A stretch of DNA of 64,000 nucleotides from Echinicola strongylocentroti (lineage in GTDB: Bacteria > Bacteroidota > Bacteroidia > Cytophagales > Cyclobacteriaceae): positions 2,155,001 to 2,219,000 of the forward strand of contig NZ_CP030041.1 of assembly GCF_003260975.1 (NCBI RefSeq). The letters are read 5' to 3'. A program made the translations under genes and the position numbers. Every line of letters begins with the position of its first letter. The stretch's first letter is position 1. Below the pieces are notes generated by a model. That model saw only the letters and a program-made list of their open reading frames with translations. It had not been told where the DNA came from and ran no database searches. This document shows positions 34,383-42,692 of this stretch, piece after piece.

Positions 34383-35369
34383 TTATTTCTTCTTGTTTTT
34401 TAGCTGCTTGGCAGTCTTGTCAATATTTTCAATAAAATCTTTCTCTACTTGAGAAAGCTCATTCTTAGTTTTTTCTTTGAACTTCTCATACTCCGAATGG
34501 GCTTTACCCAGTGCCTTTTGATGGCTGATCTTACCCGCATGGGTCAATATTTCATTCCCAGTCATGGTCAAAAAATCATCCAGCCTGGATACCCAGTCCT
34601 TCATATACATGGGCTTTCGGTTCATCGCCTGTAATTCTGCCATTTCGAGGTAAGCCGTAACGATCCTGTTTAGAATTTCCAATTCCTGCTCGTTCAGGTA
34701 ATTCTTGGCTACCTCGATTTCCTTTTTTGTGGGCTTTGCCCCCTTAAAATTAGTAAGTCCAAGATTTTTTTTACCGGCATCTATCCTTTTGTAAATTACT
34801 TCTGCCGCTGTGTTTCCATGTGCAGCCCAGTGCATTTTATTTTGTACCGTTTTGAAAAAAGTGGTAGAAATTTCGGTGTTGGGATCGTAGTCTATACTGG
34901 TAGCATAGATATCCAGAACCTTTCTCCAAAACACCTTCTCGGAAGATCTAATGTCCCGAATTCTGGCAAGAAGTTCATCAAAGTAGTTACCGCCTCCGGC
35001 CTCTTTTAGGAGCTCGTCATTCATGGTAAATCCCTTAACGATGTACTCTTTGATTCTCGAGGTGGCCCATTTTCTAAACTGAACACCCCGATGAGATTTC
35101 ACCCTGTATCCCACAGAAATGATGACATCCAGGTTATAGAACTTAACTGGACGGTCTGAACCACTAATGTGCAAAATCTGCACATTGCTTTTTTCGTCCA
35201 ATTCTCCTTCTTTAAAAACATTCCCTATGTGCTTGGTGATCACACTTCGGTCCCGCTGAAAAAGGTCACTGATTTGTTCTTGGGTCAGCCATACGGTTTC
35301 GTTCTCCAATCGGGTTTGAATTTTGGTCTGCCCGTCTTCTGTTTGGTAAATTAGTATTTCCGAACTCAT
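34383..35369 (-). CDS. rhuM: RhuM-family protein inside the type I operon
   Basis: The protein has 328 residues. Family markers are at the N-terminus: WLTQEQISDLFQRDRSVITKHI, HISGSDRPVKFYNLDVIISVGYRVKS (in pieces), and RKWATSRIKEYIVKGF. RhuM proteins were first noted in Salmonella and often occur inside type I or type III restriction loci, where their role is not established. The N-terminal half resembles KilA-N/virulence-type DNA-binding modules. A charged helical C-terminus follows. It overlaps hsdR by 1 base (TAATG) and abuts hsdM. Confidence 0.88.
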   Translation of the reverse strand: MSSEILIYQTEDGQTKIQTRLENETVWLTQEQISDLFQRDRSVITKHIGNVFKEGELDEKSNVQILHISGSDRPVKFYNLDVIISVGYRVKSHRGVQFRKWATSRIKEYIVKGFTMNDELLKEAGGGNYFDELLARIRDIRSSEKVFWRKVLDIYATSIDYDPNTEISTTFFKTVQNKMHWAAHGNTAAEVIYKRIDAGKKNLGLTNFKGAKPTKKEIEVAKNYLNEQELEILNRIVTAYLEMAELQAMNRKPMYMKDWVSRLDDFLTMTGNEILTHAGKISHQKALGKAHSEYEKFKEKTKNELSQVEKDFIENIDKTAKQLKNKKK

Positions 35370-37831
35370 TAAGCTCCTGTATTATATAATTCTTGTTCCA
35401 ATTCTTTTACGGCTTCTAAATATTTGGCTTTGCTTCCAAACTGCTTGATAATCTCCAAGGGGGAACCGTAATCCGTAAGCGGTTTGACCTTGAGGATATC
35501 CATGCTCTCAATATTGGTCACTCCTTCGTCTGCATACTTGTCCAAAAGCGTTTCCAAAACTTTCCTGGCTTGGTCACCATATTTAGTGAAATAATCACGC
35601 TTTTTAACATTATTGGCACGTTCCTTACGTGTGAGCGGGGGCTGCTCAAAAGCAACATGGCATATAAGATCAAAAAGATCAACCTCCCTGTTTACTGCAT
35701 CTCGCAAAGCTTCCACCAAAACACCTTGTTCTTCCAGTTCCTTGATGATGATTTCTTTTTTGTCCGTACTGTTCCATCGAGCTAGGAAATCATCCAAGGA
35801 TGCGTACTGACCTTTGATCAATTCTTTGGTATGGTCTTTTAGGCTGGTGGTAATGGGCTTTCCATTGGTGTCAAAATACATTTCACGGCTGATCAACACC
35901 GATACATCCACCCCATTCACGTACACTTTCTGACGGGGCTCATTGACTTTGCTGGTTCTTGTCTGCGGTTCCGGGTAGCGAATATTTGCTTCGATTTCTA
36001 TCTCCTCCCCTGTCTCCTCGTCTATGATCGGGCTGTCAATGCTTTGTTCTTCATCAACGATATTGGTCAAATCGGTATCCTCTGAAACAGGTTTTACTCT
36101 TATAGGGTCTCCATCAAAGTCCTTGTCGGCAAAAAGATCAGTAACATTTCGAAAATCCAGAATAGTAAAAAACATTTTGCCGAATTCCTCATTAATCCTG
36201 GTTCCTCTTCCTACTATTTGCTTAAACTTCGTCATGGATTTGATTTCCGCATCCAATACGATAATCCTACAAGTTTGGGCATCCACTCCGGTGGTCATTA
36301 ATTCGGAAGTAGTGGCTATCACGGGATATGTTTCTTCTGGATTGATAAAGTTGTCAAGCTCTCTTTTACCTTCATCATTGTCTCCCGTGATCTGCATGAT
36401 ATACTTGTGGTTCTTGGCCACTAAATCAGCATTCAGATTGGATAGGGCAAATCGCATCCGCTCAGCATGATCAATGTCCGAACAAAAAACAATGGTCTTA
36501 GCAAATCGGTCATAACCTTTCAAAAACTCAGTAAGCTTTCTAGCCACTGTTTGGGTTCGCTCATCGATGACCAGTGTTTCATCAAAGTCCTTCCGGTTAT
36601 ATACACGGTCTTCCACTTCCTTGCCATCCTTATCCTTTTTCCCTTGCTCCGGCCGCCAGCCTTCAGCATCAACGTTCAGGTTGACCCGAACCACCCGATA
36701 AGGAGCCAAAAAACCATCATCAATTCCTTGCTTAAGGGAATAGGTATAAATCGGATCTCCAAAATATTCAATATTGGATACCTCTTTGGTTTCTTTGGGA
36801 GTAGCTGTCAAACCAATATGGGTCGCTTTATTGAAATAGCGAAGTATCTCCCGCCAGGCACTGTCCTCTTTGGCACTTCCTCTATGGCACTCATCTATGA
36901 CTATGAGATCGAAAAATTCAGGTGAAAAATCCTTGTATGCATCTTCTATATCGCTGGCATTGGTCAATCCCTGATAAAGGCCCAGGAACACTTCATAGGC
37001 CTTATCCTCTGTATCTATTCCCCTCTTATTATTACTTACAAGCTCTTCCTTTCCATCTGCCCTGCTCACCACCTTTTTTTTGATGATGGTCATCTTATCT
37101 TTGAAATGTTTGAAATCCCCCCTTCTGGTTTGATCTATTAGGGCTGTTCTGTCTGCTAAAAACAGAATTCTCTTCTTTGCCCTACTTTTCCAAAGTCGGT
37201 GGATGATCTGAAAAGCCGTGTAAGTCTTTCCCGTTCCGGTTGCCATGACCAGTAAAATCCTTCCTTGTCCATTTGCAACCGCCTCTACCGTTCGGTTTAC
37301 AGCAATTTGTTGATAATATCGAGGCGACCTACCACTTCCGTCAAAATAATAATCCTGTAATGCTACTTCTTGAGCCTCGCTTGTATGGATTCCTTTATAT
37401 TGTTTGTACTTTTTTAAAAGCTCTTCAGGACTTGGAAAGCTATCAATATCAAGTTCTGTCTCAATATTTCCGTCAGTAGCCGTCCGGTCATGGAAAACAA
37501 ACCCGTCACCATTGCTACTAAAAACACAAGGTATATCCAGGATTTCGGCATAGTCCAAAGCTTGTTGCAGTCCTGCCCTTACTGAATGTCTATTGTCCTT
37601 GGCCTCAACAATTGCAATAGGGATATTGGGTTTGTAGTATAGGATATAATCTGCTCTTTTTCTTTTTCCCCTTGCGGTAAGCCTTCCCCTAACATAGATT
37701 TTACCATCTGTAAATGATACTTCTTCAAGTAACTGAGTGGTCTTGTCCCAACCCGCCTTTTCTATGGCAGGTGTGATGAATTTGGTACAAATATCACGTT
37801 CAGAAAGGGTTTTCTTGTCAATCATAATCAC
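35369..37831 (-). CDS. hsdR: Type I restriction endonuclease subunit HsdR (EcoEI-like)
   Basis: The protein has 820 residues, near the usual length for EcoEI/EcoAI-type R subunits. The nuclease PD-(D/E)xK site is Asp61 (RADYILYY) with Glu76 and Lys78 (IAIVEAKDN). The SF2 translocase has Walker A ATGTGKT at 197-203, DECH in the DLIVIDECHRG segment near 310, and a GRGTRI motif VI near 555. The C-terminal domain (about 680-815) binds the methylase. It translocates unmodified DNA and cuts it. It is the first gene of the six-gene operon, and a small XRE regulator lies 35 bases upstream on the same strand. Confidence 0.95.
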   Translation of the reverse strand: MIMIDKKTLSERDICTKFITPAIEKAGWDKTTQLLEEVSFTDGKIYVRGRLTARGKRKRADYILYYKPNIPIAIVEAKDNRHSVRAGLQQALDYAEILDIPCVFSSNGDGFVFHDRTATDGNIETELDIDSFPSPEELLKKYKQYKGIHTSEAQEVALQDYYFDGSGRSPRYYQQIAVNRTVEAVANGQGRILLVMATGTGKTYTAFQIIHRLWKSRAKKRILFLADRTALIDQTRRGDFKHFKDKMTIIKKKVVSRADGKEELVSNNKRGIDTEDKAYEVFLGLYQGLTNASDIEDAYKDFSPEFFDLIVIDECHRGSAKEDSAWREILRYFNKATHIGLTATPKETKEVSNIEYFGDPIYTYSLKQGIDDGFLAPYRVVRVNLNVDAEGWRPEQGKKDKDGKEVEDRVYNRKDFDETLVIDERTQTVARKLTEFLKGYDRFAKTIVFCSDIDHAERMRFALSNLNADLVAKNHKYIMQITGDNDEGKRELDNFINPEETYPVIATTSELMTTGVDAQTCRIIVLDAEIKSMTKFKQIVGRGTRINEEFGKMFFTILDFRNVTDLFADKDFDGDPIRVKPVSEDTDLTNIVDEEQSIDSPIIDEETGEEIEIEANIRYPEPQTRTSKVNEPRQKVYVNGVDVSVLISREMYFDTNGKPITTSLKDHTKELIKGQYASLDDFLARWNSTDKKEIIIKELEEQGVLVEALRDAVNREVDLFDLICHVAFEQPPLTRKERANNVKKRDYFTKYGDQARKVLETLLDKYADEGVTNIESMDILKVKPLTDYGSPLEIIKQFGSKAKYLEAVKELEQELYNTGA

Positions 37832-37866
37832 GCAATCAAAAAGGTCAAGTCAAACAAGGAAAATAA

Positions 37867-38151
37867 TTACTTGGCCATTTCCCCTTGTACAAAATTTAAG
37901 GCTTTCAAACCTTGTGGCTCTTGGTCAATATCATCTATAATCTTATCAGCCAACCAAAGCAGTTCCAGTTCTTTTTCATCTACCTCCAAAAAAGCTGCGA
38001 TTTTTTTTAGCTGATTCTTTTGAGCCTTTCTCTCCCCTCGCTCCAGTTTACTGACCAAAGCTGTATCCGCTTCAATATAGGCCGCTACTTGTCTAAGTAG
38101 AAAACCTTTAGCTTCTCTTAGCTCACGAATTCTTCTTCCCAAATAGGTCAT
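37867..38151 (-). CDS. Small XRE-family regulator upstream of hsdR
   Basis: The protein has 94 residues. The helix-turn-helix lies near 5-60 (RIRELREAKGFLLRQVAAYIEADTALVSKLERGER, in the usual XRE order). A short acidic helix follows. Size, place and direction fit a controller protein for the restriction operon that starts 35 bases downstream. A palindrome (TTCTGA..TCAGAA, 38198-38215) lies in its own promoter region and may be its operator. No experiment-grade evidence is present in sequence. Confidence 0.85.
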   Translation of the reverse strand: MTYLGRRIRELREAKGFLLRQVAAYIEADTALVSKLERGERKAQKNQLKKIAAFLEVDEKELELLWLADKIIDDIDQEPQGLKALNFVQGEMAK

Positions 38152-38197
38152 AGGATACAGATTTAGGTTCTAAAATCCTTTACAAATCTATTATTAT

Positions 38198-38215
38198 TTC
38201 TGAGACTTGTCAGAA
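38198..38215. promoter_or_regulatory. Candidate operator of the XRE controller
   Basis: TTCTGA and TCAGAA form a perfect inverted repeat with a 6-base spacer. It lies 47-64 bases upstream of the controller start codon. Dyads of this size are typical for XRE/C-protein binding. The rest of the 38152-38544 gap is AT-rich with nothing recognised. Confidence 0.4.
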
Positions 38216-38544
38216 TTAGTCAAATATAAAAAATACCATGAAAATTAAACGTGTCACATTGGCCTTTTTCATATTTCAAGCTTTTTTAACGCTTAATAAA
38301 TAATTGACTGATTCAACAGAATAAACGAAAACTGTATTTGTTATATGAATTTTTAATTGATGGTTCTTCCGCTTTCAATCAAACTTAAAGAGAAATAACA
38401 AAACCCATCATTTATCTGGGATCTTAATAAAACAGTAAATAGTTTTTGTACTACAAAGGAATTTCTATCAGCGAAGATGAAGCCTTTTAAATCCACCTCA
38501 ACTTCTCACAAAATTTGGTAGGTAAAAAGTTATTTGAATTATAT

Positions 38545-38835
38545 TTACTGGTCATTTTCACTTTGACTTTTCAAATAAAACAGCTTGTTCAACCCCTCAT
38601 AACCCTCCTCCGCCAACTCCCTCAGCTCTTCACCTAAGCTGGAAATAGGATAATCTAGACATCTATCCATATAGCCCATATAAGTACCTAAAAAATCATT
38701 CTCCAAATGCTCTGGCACTTCCATCAGCCGCTTGACCAAACCCATAATACCCATATGATGGCGATGGCCGGCATCCAAGTCCAAATTATCCAAGCCTTTT
38801 ATCAGCTGGTTATGCTTAAGATCTTGGCGGATCAA
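38545..38835 (-). CDS. Small protein of unknown family, unusual start
   Basis: From a TTG at 38835 the frame encodes 96 residues with a His-rich patch (DAGHRHHMGIMGLVKRLM) and an acidic C-terminus. The frame stays open upstream for another 17 codons with protein-like sequence (PEHYDPINIQKDELIIK) right up to the stop codon of the XRE gene, with no ATG. The two genes are thus in one frame separated only by TAA. The start may be a rare codon (ATT, ATC or TTG), or the protein may be made by readthrough. I do not recognise its family. Confidence 0.55.
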   Translation of the reverse strand: MIRQDLKHNQLIKGLDNLDLDAGHRHHMGIMGLVKRLMEVPEHLENDFLGTYMGYMDRCLDYPISSLGEELRELAEEGYEGLNKLFYLKSQSENDQ

Positions 38836-38886
38836 TTTGATGATAAGCTCGTCTTTTTGAATATTGATTGGATCATAATGCTCTGG

Positions 38887-39327
38887 TTAAGTTAAACAAT
38901 AGCCTCCTTTATCAGGCTTTTTTAAGGTCTCATTACTGCCTTTGAGTTCGCGGAGTATTTCGAGTAAGGAATCAAACTGCTTGCTATCCATTTGAACTTT
39001 TCTTTTTTCGAGTTCATCAAAATACTCAATCAGTTGCCCTGGCCTTATGGTCAAAATATGAATGGGATCAACCTGCACATAATCAGCATATCTTTTAATC
39101 AACTCCACGGTGATTTTGGTTTCTCCACGTTCATACTTGGTATAAGCGGCCTCGCTGATTCCTAAATGAAAAGACAGCTCTATGGCCTTTTGCCCTCTCA
39201 GTTTTCTAAAGGCCATCATATTATGTCCTATTGATTGATTATCAAGGAGCGCTTCTTTAAATTTGCTTGGATCACTCATATCTACATAGTTTAGGAAAGG
39301 ATCATTATTATAAATCAATTTCCTCAA
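38887..39327 (-). CDS. XRE-family transcriptional regulator
   Basis: The protein has 146 residues. The HTH (about 35-95) reads MMAFRKLRGQKAIELSFHLGISEAAYTKYERGETKITVELIK in the normal XRE layout, here given only as the key blocks GQKAIELSFHLGISEAAY and YERGETKI. The segment before it, from MSDPSKFKEALL (start 39279), may be the real N-terminus. The C-terminus is helical. A palindrome at 39344-39359 lies just upstream, suggesting autoregulation. The next gene downstream is in the same frame after its stop codon. Confidence 0.82.
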   Translation of the reverse strand: MRKLIYNNDPFLNYVDMSDPSKFKEALLDNQSIGHNMMAFRKLRGQKAIELSFHLGISEAAYTKYERGETKITVELIKRYADYVQVDPIHILTIRPGQLIEYFDELEKRKVQMDSKQFDSLLEILRELKGSNETLKKPDKGGYCLT

Positions 39328-39343
39328 CCTGCCTTTTCTAAAC

Positions 39344-39368
39344 TATTCCTACAGGAATATCTTATTCC
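39344..39368. promoter_or_regulatory. Candidate operator between divergent XRE genes
   Basis: TATTCC and GGAATA form a perfect inverted repeat with a 4-base spacer (39344-39359). A third half-site TATTCC follows at 39363-39368. It sits 17 bases upstream of one XRE gene and about 95 bases before the divergent one, a good place for a shared switch. Confidence 0.45.
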
Positions 39369-39460
39369 TTAATTCACCTAACCACCATTTTTAAAAACAC
39401 ATTTCCCAAATTCCTCCAATTTCCTTAACTTGTCTTTTAGTTTTTTAATAGCCAAGACTT

Positions 39461-39898
39461 ATGACCAATTCAGCTGCACGAAATATCCATCAGGGACGAA
39501 ATATCAAACGCTTTAGGGAAATGCTGGGCATCAAGCAAGATGCCTTGGCCCACGAACTAGGAGAGGACTGGTCCCAAAAGAAAATCAGCCTACTAGAGCA
39601 AAAAGAGAGCATAGAGGAAAATATTCTAAAGGAGGTAGCAGAAATCCTTCATATTCCTGTTGAGGCCATCCAGAACTTTGATGAGGAGCAGGCGGTGAAT
39701 ATTATTTCGAATACTTTTAACGACCAATCTAATGGTTATAATTACTACCCAACATTCAATATTAACCCATTTGAAAAGTGGATAGAGGCAATGGATGAAA
39801 TCAAAAGGTTAAATGAGGAAAAGATCGCAATGTATGAACGAATGCTAAAGGAGAAGGATGAAATGATAGTAAGGTTGGAGCGGTTGACTGGGAAATAA
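39461..39898 (+). CDS. XRE-family regulator with C-terminal coiled coil
   Basis: The protein has 145 residues. The HTH (about 10-68) contains QGRNIKRFREMLGIKQDALA and EDWSQKKISLLEQKE. A linker (75-105) and a charged coiled coil follow (EAMDEIKRLNEEKIAMYERM). This type recurs in Bacteroidota accessory regions. It is the only plus-strand gene between the tRNA and 46 kb, and it faces away from the minus-strand XRE gene at 38887-39327. The pair may form a two-regulator switch. Confidence 0.82.
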   Translation: MTNSAARNIHQGRNIKRFREMLGIKQDALAHELGEDWSQKKISLLEQKESIEENILKEVAEILHIPVEAIQNFDEEQAVNIISNTFNDQSNGYNYYPTFNINPFEKWIEAMDEIKRLNEEKIAMYERMLKEKDEMIVRLERLTGK

Positions 39899-40181
39899 GG
39901 ATGACAAATTTATTTTCATCAAAGAACTACCTTTTACTTATGTTATGAATAGACAGTATTGAGTTATGGGAACAGATAGTTTTAAATTAACATAGTTAGT
40001 TTGCAAATTTTTGGGTTACCGTAAAAACAAATTAAGATGAGCCCCAATCCGCAGGATCTTATGCACTGAAGTTCGATGTGAATTTCCTTAACATTTATTA
40101 GTAGGGGGATCCAACAGAACTGCATGAATTCAACGTGAATATTAGAATGTATAGATGCTTCCCGAATAATTCCCGCTAAAT

Positions 40182-41843
40182 TCAAAAATCATCATTTATT
40201 CCATACAGATATTGTTTGTGATTACCAGTAAATTCTCTAATTTCTTTAATAAACCCATAGGAATAGGACTCTATTGAATCAAGATTGCTTCTGAAATTTT
40301 CGATGAAGCTAGAAGTTGTTGGCTTTATCCCTTCGTTACGAAACAAAAATGGCGAAAAATATGTATGATGTTTCGACCCCATCAAAATGAACATATCCTT
40401 TAAACATCTTGTCCTTAAGCAGCATTGGTGTTTGCTTAATTCTATTGATTCGCCTTCATTTGTCTCAGCATAACCAGCGTCTAACTCTTCCGTTGAAATA
40501 TAAAATTCATTGTCAACGTATCCTACTGTTTCAAAATCATATACACTTAAATAATTACTTAAAATATCTTCTTGCCTTTCTTCAATGCTAGGTTGGTATT
40601 CAGGATAGATACCAAATGATGGCATTGCTTCTGTTTGTAATATTAAAAAGTCATTATACATATTATTGTCAAAATAGGTCCATATATTTTTCACCCTTAT
40701 TTCCATGTTCCCCAGAAGCCAAATACCATTTTCATTAACCAAATCCATATGGTCCCATCTACCATCTTCAATCTCATAAATTAGTGGATTCGAATTCAAA
40801 TTTAATACCATATTACCTATCCTTTTTTCAACCCTTTTTTTATATTTTCGGATTGAGGATATTTTCTCTAATAGTCTATCAATTTTTCCCTTTGAATCCG
40901 TAGTGCTAAGTTTGTTTACTCCTCTAGGAAATGTATAGTTTAATGCATTATTAAATAAACTTACGTAAGAAAGATAATCGTTGTAAGGTATAAATTTCGA
41001 CTTTTCTATTAGGTCTTCAATTTCTGAAATATTTCCAAATCTATGGGATGGATCATTCTGCAAACACCTATCAATTACTATATCAATTGTATTAACAAAC
41101 GGTGAATCAAAATAGCTTGATATTGAAACTCTTCCATTACCATGATGGGTTTCATGTGTTACAAACCACTGCAATATTTGTCCAATCGCCCAGATACCCA
41201 TACTTTCATGAGCTCTAACATTATTTTCTGATTGTTCAGGTGCAGAAAATATTCTGTTACCTAGCCTTGTATCTTTGGTTATTGAGGAAAGCGAAAACAT
41301 ATCAGGGTTGAATTTAGCAATTCCAAAATCTGCAAGAACATAATTCCCAAACTCGTCAATCAAAATATTTTCTGGTTTTAAATCACGATGTATTATTCCA
41401 TTATCATGAATGAATTTCACTGATTTAATAAGAAATTCGAATAATTTTTCAACTTCATCAAAACTAGGTTTCTTGATTTTTTTCCTAATCGTTTTCAGAT
41501 TATATTGGTATTTCTTCATCAATATAATAGAAACAACTTTATCTTCAATATTTACCCTATCGAACGATATATTTTTGATGATATAATTATTTGAAGGAAG
41601 AGTCGACACGTTAAAAAATTCTGAAACAAACCTTTCTGTTTTCTCTGAACTTTTAATTATTGTCAGGAATTTTATAGCAAATGGTTCATTTCCGCCTTCA
41701 CCTTTTCCCAACCTACCCTCATAAACTACACCATTTCCACCCTGGCCGAGATAAGGTTTGTCAATTATTACTTCACCAACTGCAGTATCTATTTTTTTCT
41801 CCTTCTTGATGAACTTAATAACTTTATTTTTAATATCTTCCAT
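40182..41843 (-). CDS. Serine/threonine protein kinase with unknown C-terminal domain
   Basis: With the ATG at 41843 the protein has 553 residues. An earlier ATG at 41903 would overlap the previous gene by 29 bases. The Hanks-type kinase domain (about 25-290) has the Gly loop GQGGNG at 33-38, Lys58 in FAIKFL, the catalytic loop HRDLKPEN at 152-159 and DFG at 172-174, all intact. No membrane segment or PASTA domain is present, so it is cytosolic. The C-terminal 260 residues match nothing I know. It is the last gene of the DUF4365-TIR-DUF2971-kinase group, and similar kinases act as switches in some phage-defence systems. Confidence 0.85.
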   Translation of the reverse strand: MEDIKNKVIKFIKKEKKIDTAVGEVIIDKPYLGQGGNGVVYEGRLGKGEGGNEPFAIKFLTIIKSSEKTERFVSEFFNVSTLPSNNYIIKNISFDRVNIEDKVVSIILMKKYQYNLKTIRKKIKKPSFDEVEKLFEFLIKSVKFIHDNGIIHRDLKPENILIDEFGNYVLADFGIAKFNPDMFSLSSITKDTRLGNRIFSAPEQSENNVRAHESMGIWAIGQILQWFVTHETHHGNGRVSISSYFDSPFVNTIDIVIDRCLQNDPSHRFGNISEIEDLIEKSKFIPYNDYLSYVSLFNNALNYTFPRGVNKLSTTDSKGKIDRLLEKISSIRKYKKRVEKRIGNMVLNLNSNPLIYEIEDGRWDHMDLVNENGIWLLGNMEIRVKNIWTYFDNNMYNDFLILQTEAMPSFGIYPEYQPSIEERQEDILSNYLSVYDFETVGYVDNEFYISTEELDAGYAETNEGESIELSKHQCCLRTRCLKDMFILMGSKHHTYFSPFLFRNEGIKPTTSSFIENFRSNLDSIESYSYGFIKEIREFTGNHKQYLYGINDDF

Positions 41844-41874
41844 TTTTTTAAAATCATCAAATTCAAGTAGGAAA

Positions 41875-42669
41875 TTAATTGAGATTCGGTAACATATTTT
41901 CAAATTGGCACGTGCTAATCCCTCCTCCAGCCTTTTCTCTCAGGCCCCATCTCTCAAATCTATTCTTTTGATAAATAAGCATCGATAATTTAAAATTGCC
42001 TGAAAGAGCTTTGAAGATACTTTCTAGTAAAACTTTCTTGTTGAAATTTATTCCAACATACACAGTTTTTAAAGCACCAAGTATTGGAATATAAAATGGT
42101 TCTTCGCTATTGGTAAACACTAATCTTTTCTCATCTTCATTACTCCAGTATTTTGATTTACTAAGGGTCATTGGTTTACATAAATTCTGAAAAATATCAT
42201 TCATATTCTGTTCATATGATATTCTTGGGTTCCAATGTACCCAAGGCTCTAGTTCGGTATTTGAATAATCAATGTCATCTATTTTGAAATTTGTATTAGG
42301 GTAAGCCTCTTTGATGTTTTTCATAAGAGAATCCTCATCAAATTCTAAGCATACTCCTGAACTCAAGCCACCATAATGCGCCCACATCATTTCATTATTC
42401 CAGCCTGCTTCTTTTGCTCCTGAAAAACACAAAACCTGATAACTATCCCTAATAATATTTCCGAATTTATACTGACAATCGAAATGGGTATTCTCATTAT
42501 AATATCCATTAAAAATCTCCTCATAAGGTATATTAGTTCCTCCAAAAGACCAATCGACAGATTCTCTAGGATCATTCATATACCTTAAGGAATTCGTCCT
42601 TATTTTCCCTGTTGGAAAAATATAAGACATGAAAGTCTCAAATTTTGTATAATGGTATATCAACCCCAT
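41875..42669 (-). CDS. DUF2971-family protein
   Basis: The protein has 264 residues. The family pattern is visible: IYHYTKFETFMSYIF, RTNSLRYMNDPRE near 23-36, VLCFSGAKEAGWNNEMMWAHYG (in pieces as LCFSGAKE and MMWAHYGG), and GVCLEFD. DUF2971 proteins have a fold related to ADP-ribosyltransferase/RES-like enzymes in some predictions and often occur in defence islands, but the activity is unproven. It lies 23 bases after the TIR gene and 31 before the kinase start. Two Trp/His-rich segments may be catalytic. Confidence 0.8.
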   Translation of the reverse strand: MGLIYHYTKFETFMSYIFPTGKIRTNSLRYMNDPRESVDWSFGGTNIPYEEIFNGYYNENTHFDCQYKFGNIIRDSYQVLCFSGAKEAGWNNEMMWAHYGGLSSGVCLEFDEDSLMKNIKEAYPNTNFKIDDIDYSNTELEPWVHWNPRISYEQNMNDIFQNLCKPMTLSKSKYWSNEDEKRLVFTNSEEPFYIPILGALKTVYVGINFNKKVLLESIFKALSGNFKLSMLIYQKNRFERWGLREKAGGGISTCQFENMLPNLN

Positions 42670-42692
42670 GAAAATATATTTATCAACAACAA

